64,000 nucleotides of DNA from Marinobacterium mangrovicola. Its GTDB lineage: Bacteria; Pseudomonadota; Gammaproteobacteria; Pseudomonadales; Balneatricaceae. The notes beneath the pieces are model-generated. The model was not told the DNA's origin. It saw nothing but the letters and a program-made list of their open reading frames with translations, and ran no database searches. Position numbers and translations under genes: made by a program. Below are positions 7,901 through 16,143 of the stretch, piece by piece. The first letter of the stretch is position 1, and each line of letters starts with the position of its first letter. The stretch lies in contig NZ_SMFU01000010.1 in NCBI RefSeq assembly GCF_004339595.1, positions 248,001 through 312,000 on the forward strand. Reading direction: 5' to 3'.

Positions 7901-10900
7901 ATGACAGTGGTGGATCAAACCGAGGTGCAGGGGCTGGCCCCGCTGGGTGAGGTCATTGATGGACTGCGTCTGTCTCTGGCTGATGGCAGTGTCGAAGTTG
8001 CTGAGCTGGGTGCAGAGCTGGAAAAGGCCGCGGAGCTGGCGCTGGATGGCGAGCTGCAGGGAGTGGGCGAGACGCTGAGCCTGATCGCTGAACTGGTTGT
8101 CGCGGAAGACTCAGAGCAGCTGGCGGCGGAGCTGATACCTGTGCTGGGCAGTATGCTCGAAGTGATGCTCAGTGCGCGTGCGCCATCAGTGCGGATCGAA
8201 CAGCTGTTGGCGGGCTTGCAGCATGAGCAGTGGCAGGCGCCGCTGGAAGCTGAGGATCTTGAACTTCTGCCGGAGCTGCTGCTCGAGGATTGGAAGCAGA
8301 TCGAACCTGATGCTGGCTTGAATCCTGTTGCGGCAGGCTTGGACACTGTTGAAGCCGAAGCCGAAGCCGAAGCCGAAGCCGAAGCCGAAGCCGAAGCCGA
8401 AGCCGAAGCCGAAGCCGAAGCCGAAGCCGAAGCCGAAGCCGAAGCTCTGGCTGAGGCGCTGCTGGCGCGTAGCGATGCGCTGGCAGAGAGTGATCAGCAG
8501 CCGCTGGCGGATCTGCTGGCACTGAGCGCGGAACTGCTGGAAAGCGGCGGTTCACTGCAAACGCCGGTAGCCCGTGAGTTGGTGGCGGCCCTGGGTGCTC
8601 TGGACGAGACTCTATCCCTGGAGGCTGCCTTGGGTGTGCTTGCCTTGCTGGCGGATACTCGCTGGGACGAGCCCTCGGATAGCGAGGATCTGGCTGATCT
8701 GCGTGGCATGCTGGAAGCATTTTTTGCTACGCAAGAAACAGTTGTGCAAGAGCAGGTCTCCAGTGCTGAGCTGGATGAGGTAGACGGTGCTCCGAGTGCA
8801 GAAACTCTGGCAGCAGAACTGTTTGAGCGCAGTGAACGCGTTGCCGAAAACGATCAGCAACCGCTGGCGGACCTGCTGGCGCTGAGTGCCGAGCAGCTGG
8901 AGTCGGCTGGTTCACTCAATGAAGCGCCGGCGGCGCAGCTGGTAGCGGCGCTTGATCAGCTGGATACACCCACTTTGGATGCCGCTCTGGCTGTGATCGA
9001 GCTACTTGCCGACCCAGGCTGGGATGAGCCTTCGGATGCTGAGGATCTGGACGATCTGCGCGGCATGCTGACAACGCTATTTGCGGCGGACGCAGGGGGT
9101 GGCGAGGCGGAAAACGTTGAGGCTGCTGTTGAAGCCGAAGCCGAAGCCGAAGCCGAAGCCGAGCCTAAATCTGAACCTGAACTGGCGCTGTTTCCGGTTA
9201 CAGAGCCTGCAGCAGATACCGAGGCGGTATTCTGTCGCGTGGATCTGGCGCTGCTTGAGCAGCCCGGGCCCAGCGTCGATGAAGATATTCTGGCCATGTT
9301 GGCCGGTTCGCTGCAGATGCTTGAAGCGCAGTGGCAGAGTGACGTGCCGGCTGAAGGCTGCGCCGAACTGGTCGAGAACGCTATCGATGCGCTCGCGCCG
9401 TTAACCCGCGCCTGTCAGACGGTCCGTCTCAGCGGTGTCGAGCTGTTACTCAATGGACTGTTGGTGAACCTGCGCCATTGGGCGGCCCGGCCCGAACTGC
9501 TCCAGGAGTATGGTCGCCAGCATATGGCGCGAACACTCAGCGCTCTGCACGCGCACCTTAATGACCTGACCGATCGCGCTGCCCGTGAAACGCTGGTGGA
9601 TTGTCTCAGCGATGATGCGCTGCCAGTGCCGGCGGACATTCAGCAGGCGGGATTCATCTCTGGCTTGCTGGCGTTGGCGAGTATTCAGTCTGCGGACGAT
9701 ATCGAGCTGCAGACGGCGCAGCCTGAGGATACCGATCTGACCATCGGCGAGGGTGTCGATGAGCAGCTGCTGGAGATGCTCTATGCCGAGCTGCCGGTGC
9801 TGGTGGATGAGTTTCAGCAGCAGTTACAGCAGGTCATCGATAAGGGCGAGCCTGAGGCCTTGCTGTCGGCGCAGCGTGCCGCGCACACGATCAAGGGGCT
9901 TGCCAATATGGCAGGTATCCGCGGTGTCGCTAACCTGACCCACCACCTTGAAGATATTCTGGAGCTGCTGACCGATGGGCAGGCGCTCCCGGGAGAACAG
10001 CTGTCTCAGGATCTGGCCGATGCCGCCGATTGCCTGGCGCAGATGAGCGAGGCGGTCACGGAAGGCGGTTTGACGCCGGAAAGTGCGCTGCCGCAGCTGC
10101 AGCAGCTTTTGAACTGGTATTACCGTTTACGCACCGAGGGAATGGAGTGCGCGGCTCAGGCACTCAGTGATGAGGAGCGCGAGCGCCGCCGTGAGCAGGC
10201 GAAATCCCAGGCCGCTGAGGCCGAGGAGGCTCCGCTTGCCGAGGTGGTCGAGGCTCCAGTACCCGCAGAAAACAGAGAGGCGGCACAGATCCGTGTTCCG
10301 GTCTCCATTCTCGATAACCTGTTCCGTATCGCGGGTGAGTCCAGCACTCTGGGTACCCAGCTTGATGCGACGCTGACTGAGCTGCGTACACTGTCGCGTT
10401 CTAACCGTGACCGTCAGCGTGTATTGCAGCGAGTGATCTTTGAGCTCGAGCAGCAGTTGCAGGACCACTTTACCCTGACACCGGCTCTGCAGGAGGGTGA
10501 GGACGACTTCGACCCGCTGGAAATGGACCGTTACCACGCCATGCATACCACCCTGTCGCAGCTGCAGGAAGCGGCGGCGGACGTGCGCGAGGTGGATCAG
10601 TCCTCCGAGCGCCAGTTGCGTCAGCTTTCCGAGCTTCAGGTAGCGCAGAGCCATCTGCAGAAGGAATCGCTGGATAACGTACTCGGTACCCGTCTGGTGG
10701 CGGCGAAAACGCTATCGTCGCGGATGCAGCGTATCATGCGCCAGGCCTGCCGTGCGGCAGACAAGCAGGGTCAGCTGCTGATCGAGGGTGAAGAGGTGAT
10801 GGTGGATAGCCAGATCCTTAACCAGCTGGCTGATCCTCTGATGCACCTGATCCGAAATGCGGTGGATCATGGCCTGGAAACGCCTCATCTGCGTTTTGAA

Positions 10901-12115
10901 GCGGGTAAGCCGGAAGCCGGTGTGTTGAAGATTCGCTTTGCCAAAACCGAAGGCCAGGTGCACGTGACCTGCGAGGACGACGGCAGTGGTATCGATCTGG
11001 GCCGTGTACGTGAGATCGCCGAGCAGCGTGGGCTGATCGGTAGCGAAACCGAACTCAGCGAAGCGGAAACCCAGCGCCTGATTCTGGTGCCGGGCTTTTC
11101 TACCCGCGCAGAGATCAGTCAGCTTTCGGGTCGCGGAATCGGTATGGATGTGGTGCATCAGCAGGTTACCCGTATGCAGGGTACGTTGAATATTCACTCC
11201 CGACTGGGGCAGGGCACCCGGTTTGAGCTGACGATGCCCTCCTCTTCGCTGCTGGTGCACACTCTGCTGGTGAAAAGTGCTGGCAAGAGAATTTATGCGC
11301 TCTCCGGTCACACCATTGAACAGAGTTTGCTGTCACTGGATGGCGAACTGAAAGAGGGCCCGGGTGGGCTGCTCTTTGTCCTCAATGATGTCGCTTATCC
11401 GGCTTATACGCTGGAGGAGCTCGCCGGTGAGCGGGTGCCGGATTATACCGACATGTCGGCGCATCCTGTGCTGCTGGTTAACCTGGATCAGGGTGAGAAG
11501 GCAGTGGTGCTGGTACGTGAGGTGCTGGCACACAGGGAACTGGTATTCAAGCGCCTCGGTGAGCATCTGCCCGATATCCCCGGTATTCCCGGGGTTACCA
11601 TCCTCGCCAACGGTGAGGTGGCGCCAATCATCGACCTGCAGGCCAGGGTGCGTCATTGCCACTCTCTGGTCGATAGCGTGGTGGAAAGGTTCGATGCGGA
11701 TCAGGCCTCAGGTCTGCCGAAGCTCCTGGTGGTGGATGACTCGCTCAGTGCCCGGCGTACCCTGGCCACGTTGCTCAGCGACAGCGGTTACGAGGTGGCA
11801 ACGGCGATCGATGGTTTCGATGCGCTTGATCGCATCCGCCGTGATCCGCCAGACCTGGTTCTGACCGACCTGGAAATGCCGCGCATGAGCGGTATGGAGC
11901 TGGCGACGATGCTGACCAGCAGTCGTGACTTCGGCGAGATACCGGTGATCATGATCACCTCGCGCTCGACCCGCAAGCACCGGGAAGAGGCTGAATCAGC
12001 GGGTGTATCGGCTTATCTGAACAAGCCTTGGAGCGAGGCGTCAGTGCTGGATGAGGTGCAAAGGCTTCTGCTGGAGAAAGTCGAAGCCGAAACCGAAACC
12101 GAAACCGAAGCCTGA
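7901..12115 (+). CDS. chpA: ChpA-type hybrid chemosensory histidine kinase
   Basis: A 1404-aa CheA-family kinase with a C-terminal receiver, expected to phosphorylate the PilG-like and PilH regulators. From the ATG at 7901 (AAGGG just upstream): helical N-terminal region; alanine-glutamate repeat (residues 151-182); a duplicated 120-residue module (DQQPLADLLALSAE and WDEPSD marks); a second short Ala-Glu repeat; a histidine phosphotransfer domain with H662 in HTIKG; the kinase domain with N-box HLIRNAVDHG, G1 EDDGSGIDLG and G2 GRGIGMDVV; a CheW-like domain; and a receiver with D1323 in LTDLEMP. The protein ends in EAETETETEA. Only one intact HTIKG phosphotransfer motif was found, whereas Pseudomonas ChpA has several such domains. 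Confidence 0.92.
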   Translation: MTVVDQTEVQGLAPLGEVIDGLRLSLADGSVEVAELGAELEKAAELALDGELQGVGETLSLIAELVVAEDSEQLAAELIPVLGSMLEVMLSARAPSVRIEQLLAGLQHEQWQAPLEAEDLELLPELLLEDWKQIEPDAGLNPVAAGLDTVEAEAEAEAEAEAEAEAEAEAEAEAEAEAEAEALAEALLARSDALAESDQQPLADLLALSAELLESGGSLQTPVARELVAALGALDETLSLEAALGVLALLADTRWDEPSDSEDLADLRGMLEAFFATQETVVQEQVSSAELDEVDGAPSAETLAAELFERSERVAENDQQPLADLLALSAEQLESAGSLNEAPAAQLVAALDQLDTPTLDAALAVIELLADPGWDEPSDAEDLDDLRGMLTTLFAADAGGGEAENVEAAVEAEAEAEAEAEPKSEPELALFPVTEPAADTEAVFCRVDLALLEQPGPSVDEDILAMLAGSLQMLEAQWQSDVPAEGCAELVENAIDALAPLTRACQTVRLSGVELLLNGLLVNLRHWAARPELLQEYGRQHMARTLSALHAHLNDLTDRAARETLVDCLSDDALPVPADIQQAGFISGLLALASIQSADDIELQTAQPEDTDLTIGEGVDEQLLEMLYAELPVLVDEFQQQLQQVIDKGEPEALLSAQRAAHTIKGLANMAGIRGVANLTHHLEDILELLTDGQALPGEQLSQDLADAADCLAQMSEAVTEGGLTPESALPQLQQLLNWYYRLRTEGMECAAQALSDEERERRREQAKSQAAEAEEAPLAEVVEAPVPAENREAAQIRVPVSILDNLFRIAGESSTLGTQLDATLTELRTLSRSNRDRQRVLQRVIFELEQQLQDHFTLTPALQEGEDDFDPLEMDRYHAMHTTLSQLQEAAADVREVDQSSERQLRQLSELQVAQSHLQKESLDNVLGTRLVAAKTLSSRMQRIMRQACRAADKQGQLLIEGEEVMVDSQILNQLADPLMHLIRNAVDHGLETPHLRFEAGKPEAGVLKIRFAKTEGQVHVTCEDDGSGIDLGRVREIAEQRGLIGSETELSEAETQRLILVPGFSTRAEISQLSGRGIGMDVVHQQVTRMQGTLNIHSRLGQGTRFELTMPSSSLLVHTLLVKSAGKRIYALSGHTIEQSLLSLDGELKEGPGGLLFVLNDVAYPAYTLEELAGERVPDYTDMSAHPVLLVNLDQGEKAVVLVREVLAHRELVFKRLGEHLPDIPGIPGVTILANGEVAPIIDLQARVRHCHSLVDSVVERFDADQASGLPKLLVVDDSLSARRTLATLLSDSGYEVATAIDGFDALDRIRRDPPDLVLTDLEMPRMSGMELATMLTSSRDFGEIPVIMITSRSTRKHREEAESAGVSAYLNKPWSEASVLDEVQRLLLEKVEAETETETEA
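8351..8446 (+). repeat. Hexanucleotide tandem repeat (GAAGCC)15 within chpA
   Basis: Fifteen perfect GAAGCC copies (8351-8440) and one GAAGCT, read in frame as Glu-Ala repeats. Because the unit is six bases, copy-number change would lengthen or shorten the linker without breaking the frame. Confidence 0.95.
8453..9085 (+). repeat. Tandem duplication of a 120-codon module within chpA
   Basis: The segment beginning near 8453 is repeated near 8812. The block GATCAGCA(G/A)CCGCTGGCGG occurs at 8492 and again at 8852, exactly 360 bases apart, and the WDEPSD codons at 8663 and 9020 are 357 apart. Both copies read (A/E)L..RS......DQQPLADLLALSAE...WDEPSD.EDL.DLRGML. They have diverged at many third positions, so the duplication is not recent. 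Confidence 0.85.
9131..9160 (+). repeat. Hexanucleotide tandem repeat (GAAGCC)5 within chpA
   Basis: Five perfect GAAGCC copies in the same reading phase as the 8351 tract, both preceded by GTT. A related degenerate tract, GAAGCC(GAAACC)3GAAGCC, ends the gene at 12083-12112. Confidence 0.93.
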
Positions 12116-12125
12116 GTTTGCGGTT

Positions 12126-12149
12126 CCCGGGTTCAGTCGTGAACCCGGG
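12126..12149. terminator. Hairpin between convergent chpA and Nudix genes
   Basis: Perfect 10-bp inverted repeat CCCGGGTTCA / TGAACCCGGG with a GTCG loop. It starts 10 bp after the chpA stop and covers the last codons of the Nudix gene. There is no T-run on either side, so it is a weak intrinsic terminator or a 3'-end stabilising hairpin. Confidence 0.5.
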
Positions 12150-12693
12150 CCGTATTGAAACCGTTGCTGTCGATCTCTACATGGCGCAGCGGAAAGTGCT
12201 GTTTCTTGCGGTCTTCGAAATAGAGGTTCAGTACCATGCGAATGGTCTCGAACGCCAGCTGATCCCAGGGGATCTCCTCTTCGCTGAACAGCTCCACCTC
12301 CAGTGATTCTTCTGACGGTCCGAAGGTCGGTTCTGGCATCTGTGCCAGGTAGATCATCTGTACCTGATTGACGTGAAGAATGGAGGTGAGCGTATAGAGT
12401 GACTGCATCTGTACTTCAGTGCAGGCCTCTTCGCGCGTCTCTCGGCGGGCTGCGTCCTCGGTGGACTCGCCGTTTTCCATAAACCCGGCAGGCAGTGTCC
12501 AGTAGCCTAGGCGTGGCTCTATGGCGCGTTTGCAAAGCAGTACCTTGTCGCCGTAAACCGGCAGGCATCCGGCGATAATGCGCGGGTTGTGATAGTGAAT
12601 GGTGCCGCAGGCCGGACAGATATGCCGTTCGCGGTTGTCTCCCGGTGGAATGCCGATCTCGACACTTTCACCGCATTGGCTGCAGTAATTCAT
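12133..12693 (-). CDS. Nudix hydrolase with N-terminal zinc ribbon
   Basis: A 186-aa Nudix pyrophosphohydrolase. The N-terminus has a four-cysteine zinc ribbon (CSQCGE...CPACGT), followed by the Nudix box GFMENGESTEDAARRETREEA. The box position normally occupied by glycine after EEA is cysteine here. The zinc ribbon plus Nudix layout recalls NudC-like NAD or RNA-cap pyrophosphatases, but the protein is shorter, and the substrate cannot be read from sequence. Convergent to chpA. Upstream it faces the next Nudix gene, which is divergent. Confidence 0.85.
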   Translation of the reverse strand: MNYCSQCGESVEIGIPPGDNRERHICPACGTIHYHNPRIIAGCLPVYGDKVLLCKRAIEPRLGYWTLPAGFMENGESTEDAARRETREEACTEVQMQSLYTLTSILHVNQVQMIYLAQMPEPTFGPSEESLEVELFSEEEIPWDQLAFETIRMVLNLYFEDRKKQHFPLRHVEIDSNGFNTARVHD

Positions 12694-12814
12694 GGGGCTC
12701 CTGCTCGGGTTGGCTGGGTCTCATTTTAGGCGCGGCGTGCAATCCACTCAACCGTATCCGGTCGCAGTTCGCTGCGGGGCGGGGTAGTATTAAGCGAATA
12801 TGACGGAGGCGAGT

Positions 12815-13414
12815 ATGCTTGAGCAGTTAACAAGACGGCTTGCCCTGCACCGACCCTGGCGTATCCGTGCGCCCGGGCCTGAAGCGGGCGTACTGGTGGC
12901 GCTGACGGATAGCGATGATCCCGAGGTAATCCTGACGCTGCGCGCGAAAAATCTCTCGACCCATCGCGGCGAGGTGGCTTTCCCCGGTGGCAAGCGTGAT
13001 CCCGAAGATGTGGATGTGCTGGCAACCGCGCTGCGTGAAGCTGAGGAAGAGGTTGGGCTGCTATCGGGCCAGGTCCGTATTATCGGATCGCTCGGACAGT
13101 TGATGTCCAAACACCGGCTTGCGGTAACGCCCTGGGTCGGTATTATTCGGCCCGACGTGCATCTGGTGGCCAACCCCGGCGAGATAGAGCGCATTTTTCG
13201 GGTACCGCTGCGCTTCTTTATCGAGGAGCGAGCGTTGCGCACCGATGCCATCCCGTTCCGCGGTAAGACCCACTATGTTCCCGCCTGGGAATATGAGGGC
13301 GCCGTGATCTGGGGGCTGACCGCCTATGTGCTGGTAGAGTTGCTGAACACCGGGTTCGATGCCGGTTTGCCGATGCGGCCACGCCCTGAACATCTTGAAC
13401 TAGAACATGAGTGA
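12815..13414 (+). CDS. NudL-type CoA pyrophosphatase (Nudix)
   Basis: A 199-aa Nudix hydrolase of the NudL/YeaB family, which cleaves coenzyme A and related dinucleotides to 3'-phosphoadenosine 5'-phosphate and phosphopantetheine. The marker LSTHRGEVAFPGGKRDPEDV runs into ALREAEEEVGL, combining the family's CoA-type motif and the Nudix box. The start at 12815 has a perfect GGAGG five bases upstream; an ATG at 12800 lacks one. The DUF1289 gene follows after 9 bp, probably translated from the same message. Confidence 0.88.
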   Translation: MLEQLTRRLALHRPWRIRAPGPEAGVLVALTDSDDPEVILTLRAKNLSTHRGEVAFPGGKRDPEDVDVLATALREAEEEVGLLSGQVRIIGSLGQLMSKHRLAVTPWVGIIRPDVHLVANPGEIERIFRVPLRFFIEERALRTDAIPFRGKTHYVPAWEYEGAVIWGLTAYVLVELLNTGFDAGLPMRPRPEHLELEHE

Positions 13415-13423
13415 AGCAGTTAA

Positions 13424-13618
13424 ATGAGTGAACCGAGCCGCCCGGCCGGCGTGCGCAGCCCCTGTATCGGTGTCTGCATGCTGGATGATGACGATCTCTG
13501 CACGGCCTGTCGTCGCAGTGGTCTGGAGATCGCTGACTGGGGAGCCATGAGCGATGATGAAAAACGCAGAATTTGGGCGCTGATTCGGCGTCGTGAAGCG
13601 GGCGAGCGGGGCATCTGA
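13424..13618 (+). CDS. DUF1289 small protein
   Basis: A 64-aa protein with the DUF1289 pattern SPCIGVCMLDDDDLCTACRR, followed by EIADWGAMSDDEKRRIW. Three or four conserved cysteines suggest metal or Fe-S binding, but no biochemical role is established. It follows the NudL-like gene closely and ends 21 bp before the convergent corB-like gene. Confidence 0.87.
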   Translation: MSEPSRPAGVRSPCIGVCMLDDDDLCTACRRSGLEIADWGAMSDDEKRRIWALIRRREAGERGI

Positions 13619-13639
13619 TCGGCCCCGCCCGGCGATGTA

Positions 13640-14905
13640 TCAGCTGGCGCCGGTTGTCTTGTGAATGCGCACCGTTTTTACCCGGTTGTCGCTGATCTGC
13701 AGGGTTTCGAAATGGTACTGCCCCAGACGTAGGCAGACGTTGGCGTCCGGCAGTGATTCCAGGGTTTCGGTGATCAGGCCGTTGAGTGTCTTCGGTCCGT
13801 CGGTGGGCAGCTCCCACTGCAGCGCCTTGTTGATCTCGCGAATGTAGGCGGTACCGTCGATAAAGTAGCTGCCGTCCTCCTGCGGATGGATCTCCTGGTT
13901 CATCTCGGCGTTGTCGGCAGACAGCTCGCCAACAATCTCCTCCAGAATATCCTCCAGCGTCACGATCCCCTCGATATCGCCATACTCATCGACAACGATA
14001 CCGATGCGGCGGCTGTGCTTCTGGAAGTTCAGCAGCTGGGTCTGCAGCGGTGTGCTTTCCGGAATGAAATAGGGCTCGTGGACCACCTGCATGATGGCGG
14101 CCTTGTTGAGGCGGCCCTGCTGGATCAGCTGTGCCAGGTTGCGCATATGCAGCACCCCGATCACATGGTTGATATCGCCCTGGTAAACCGGCAGGCGGGT
14201 GTGCTTGGTGGTGGATAGCTGCTCAAGAATCTGGTCCATGTCCTGATCCAGATCGATCCCTTCCACTTCGCTACGCGGAATCATGATGTCGTTGACGGTG
14301 ACATCGCCGAGTTCCAGGACGCCCAGCAGCATTGACTGGTTACGCTGCGGAATCAGCGCCCCGGCTTCGTTTACCAGGGTGCGCAGTTCTTCGGTGCTCA
14401 GGTGTTCGTTATTGGCACCCGATACGTTGATGCCGAAGATCCGCAGAAACCCGTTGGTTATGCTGTTGACGATCCAGACCAGCGGGTAGAAAAGACGCAG
14501 CATCGGTTTAAGCAGATAAGCTGCCGGGAAGGCGATCTTTTCCGGATGCAGCGCGGCCACGGTTTTTGGCGAAACCTCGGCAAAGATCAGGATAATCATG
14601 GTGAGGCCAGCGGTCGCGATGGCGATACCGGCGTCGCCCCAGATGCGTACGCAGATGATAGTGGCGATGGCGGAGGCGAGGATGTTAACGAAGTTGTTGC
14701 CGATCAGGATGAGGCCGATCAGCCGGTCAGGACGCTCCAGTAGACTGCTTGCCTGACGTGCACCCCGGTGGTGATTCTTTACCAGGTGTCTCAACCGATA
14801 GCGGTTCAGAGACATCATGCCGGTTTCGGAGCTGGAGAAGAACGCAGAACAGAAAATCAGTAGGGTCAGCAGTATCAATAATGAGCTTATCGACGCGTCT
14901 TCCAA
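13640..14905 (-). CDS. CorB/HlyC-type CNNM membrane protein with CBS pair
   Basis: A 421-aa integral membrane protein of the CNNM/CorB family linked to Mg2+ or Co2+ transport. Residues 1-180 are the CNNM membrane domain (ALFFSSSETG-like FFSSSETGMMSLNR at the start, then LILIGNNFVNILAS). Next come a tandem CBS domain (ITVNDIMIPRSEVEGID-type mark, then IEGIVTLEDILEEIVGEL) and a CorC/HlyC C-terminal domain. It follows ypjD on the minus strand with a 74-bp gap. The ypjD-corB-ffh neighbourhood is the usual one in pseudomonads. Confidence 0.92.
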   Translation of the reverse strand: MEDASISSLLILLTLLIFCSAFFSSSETGMMSLNRYRLRHLVKNHHRGARQASSLLERPDRLIGLILIGNNFVNILASAIATIICVRIWGDAGIAIATAGLTMIILIFAEVSPKTVAALHPEKIAFPAAYLLKPMLRLFYPLVWIVNSITNGFLRIFGINVSGANNEHLSTEELRTLVNEAGALIPQRNQSMLLGVLELGDVTVNDIMIPRSEVEGIDLDQDMDQILEQLSTTKHTRLPVYQGDINHVIGVLHMRNLAQLIQQGRLNKAAIMQVVHEPYFIPESTPLQTQLLNFQKHSRRIGIVVDEYGDIEGIVTLEDILEEIVGELSADNAEMNQEIHPQEDGSYFIDGTAYIREINKALQWELPTDGPKTLNGLITETLESLPDANVCLRLGQYHFETLQISDNRVKTVRIHKTTGAS

Positions 14906-14979
14906 AGTGGTGAAACCTCAGGCTAAAAAAGGAAACGCCATTGTCTGGTCAGGTGGGTACCCTGTCAAGGCGTGAGGGT

Positions 14980-15774
14980 TTAGGAACGCAGCAGGATTTC
15001 GACCACGATTTTGGAGCCGAAAAATGCCAGCATCAGGATGATGAAGCCGCCCAGGGTCCAGCGTACGGCGGTCTGGCTGCGCCAGCCGAGGAGCGCGCGT
15101 CCTGCCAGCAGAATGGCGTAGATCAACCAGGCCACAAGAGACAGTACCGTTTTATGGACAATATGCTGTGCAAACAGGTCCTCGACGAAGAGGAAGCCGG
15201 TGATCAGCGCGACGCTGAGCAGGACAAAGCCGCACCAGAGCATTTCGAACAGCAGCCGCTCCATCACCTGCAGCGGCGGTAGTGAATTCAGCAGGCGCCT
15301 TGTGTGATGCTGCTTGAGCATCTTCTCCTGGCGCGACAGTACCAGTGCGTGCAGTGCCGACAGAGTGAAAATGCTGTAAGCCAGCAGTGACAGCAGAATA
15401 TGGATCACCAGGCCGCCTGAATAAAGACGGTGGTCGCCCGTGTCGGGGCCGAATGCGGCCAGTGCAGCGGTAATCGCCGCCATCGGGAAAGCGCCAATAA
15501 ACAGGTTGTCGAGCTTTTGGCGGATGCTGCTGGCGAGCAGGATGCCGACTACCACCCAGGCGATCAGTGAGCCGACACGGAAGGTGCCCAGGTCGATGCC
15601 GTCGGGAACATGCAGTACAGAGTAGACGGCATAGCCGTGGAAGATAAATGCGGTCGCGCCAAGGATGCGGATCAGACGGCCTTTGTTGTCGGCAGGCGTG
15701 GATATTCGTTGCCACTGCAACCAGGCAGCGCCCAGATAGACCGTAATAGCGATCAATGTGGCAGCGGACAGCAT
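14980..15774 (-). CDS. ypjD: YpjD, CcsA-like membrane protein
   Basis: A 264-aa protein with about eight hydrophobic helices, of the cytochrome c assembly (CcsA/CcmC-like) superfamily. It has histidines in membrane-adjacent positions (FHGYAVY, IHILLSLLAYS, HKTVLSL) that could ligate haem. The family sits divergently next to ffh in many gammaproteobacteria. Its own function is not established; haem handling is an inference from the superfamily. Confidence 0.88.
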   Translation of the reverse strand: MLSAATLIAITVYLGAAWLQWQRISTPADNKGRLIRILGATAFIFHGYAVYSVLHVPDGIDLGTFRVGSLIAWVVVGILLASSIRQKLDNLFIGAFPMAAITAALAAFGPDTGDHRLYSGGLVIHILLSLLAYSIFTLSALHALVLSRQEKMLKQHHTRRLLNSLPPLQVMERLLFEMLWCGFVLLSVALITGFLFVEDLFAQHIVHKTVLSLVAWLIYAILLAGRALLGWRSQTAVRWTLGGFIILMLAFFGSKIVVEILLRS

Positions 15775-16143
15775 TCAACTCCTCCCTAAGGAACCGGTGC
15801 CGGTAAAGCTTGATTAGGTGATTAGTAGAGTACACGGCCGGTTAAGCGCAGTAGTTTGTCATAAACGCTGGGGCAGGGGAACATTGCCGCCAACGCATAT
15901 AACTGCCTGTAAACGACGGGGCGCAAGCGGCGGGTGCGTAGCGGGGGGCTGCTCCTGTATAATGCGCCGTCAAAAGATAACGACGCTAAGGAAGCTGCTC
16001 ACTGCGCCTTGCAGCGGCATGTATCAGGTCCCATATATGGTCTCTGGACTTAATAGCAGGCACCTTAGGGCTATCAGCTACTTTATATTTCGAATATCCG
16101 GGCAGGCGACGCTTGTATCGACCGCCCAAGGCAGAGGTTTTTC
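15775..16143. promoter_or_regulatory. Divergent ypjD-ffh intergenic region
   Basis: 369 bp without a convincing gene. It contains a perfect TATAAT at 15958-15963 on the plus strand, preceded by CTG, but its -35 (TGCGTA) is poor. It would start ffh transcription about 175 bases before the ffh ATG. Nothing else recognisable was seen. Confidence 0.4.

Noticed and set aside
8169-8720. Arg-Leu repeat protein antisense to the GAAGCC tract, and Lys-Pro repeats in the third frame
   Set aside because: These are alternative-frame translations of the hexanucleotide repeat inside chpA.
8351-9160. Repeat tracts considered as a CRISPR-like array
   Set aside because: The six-base unit has no spacers and is read in frame inside a kinase gene.
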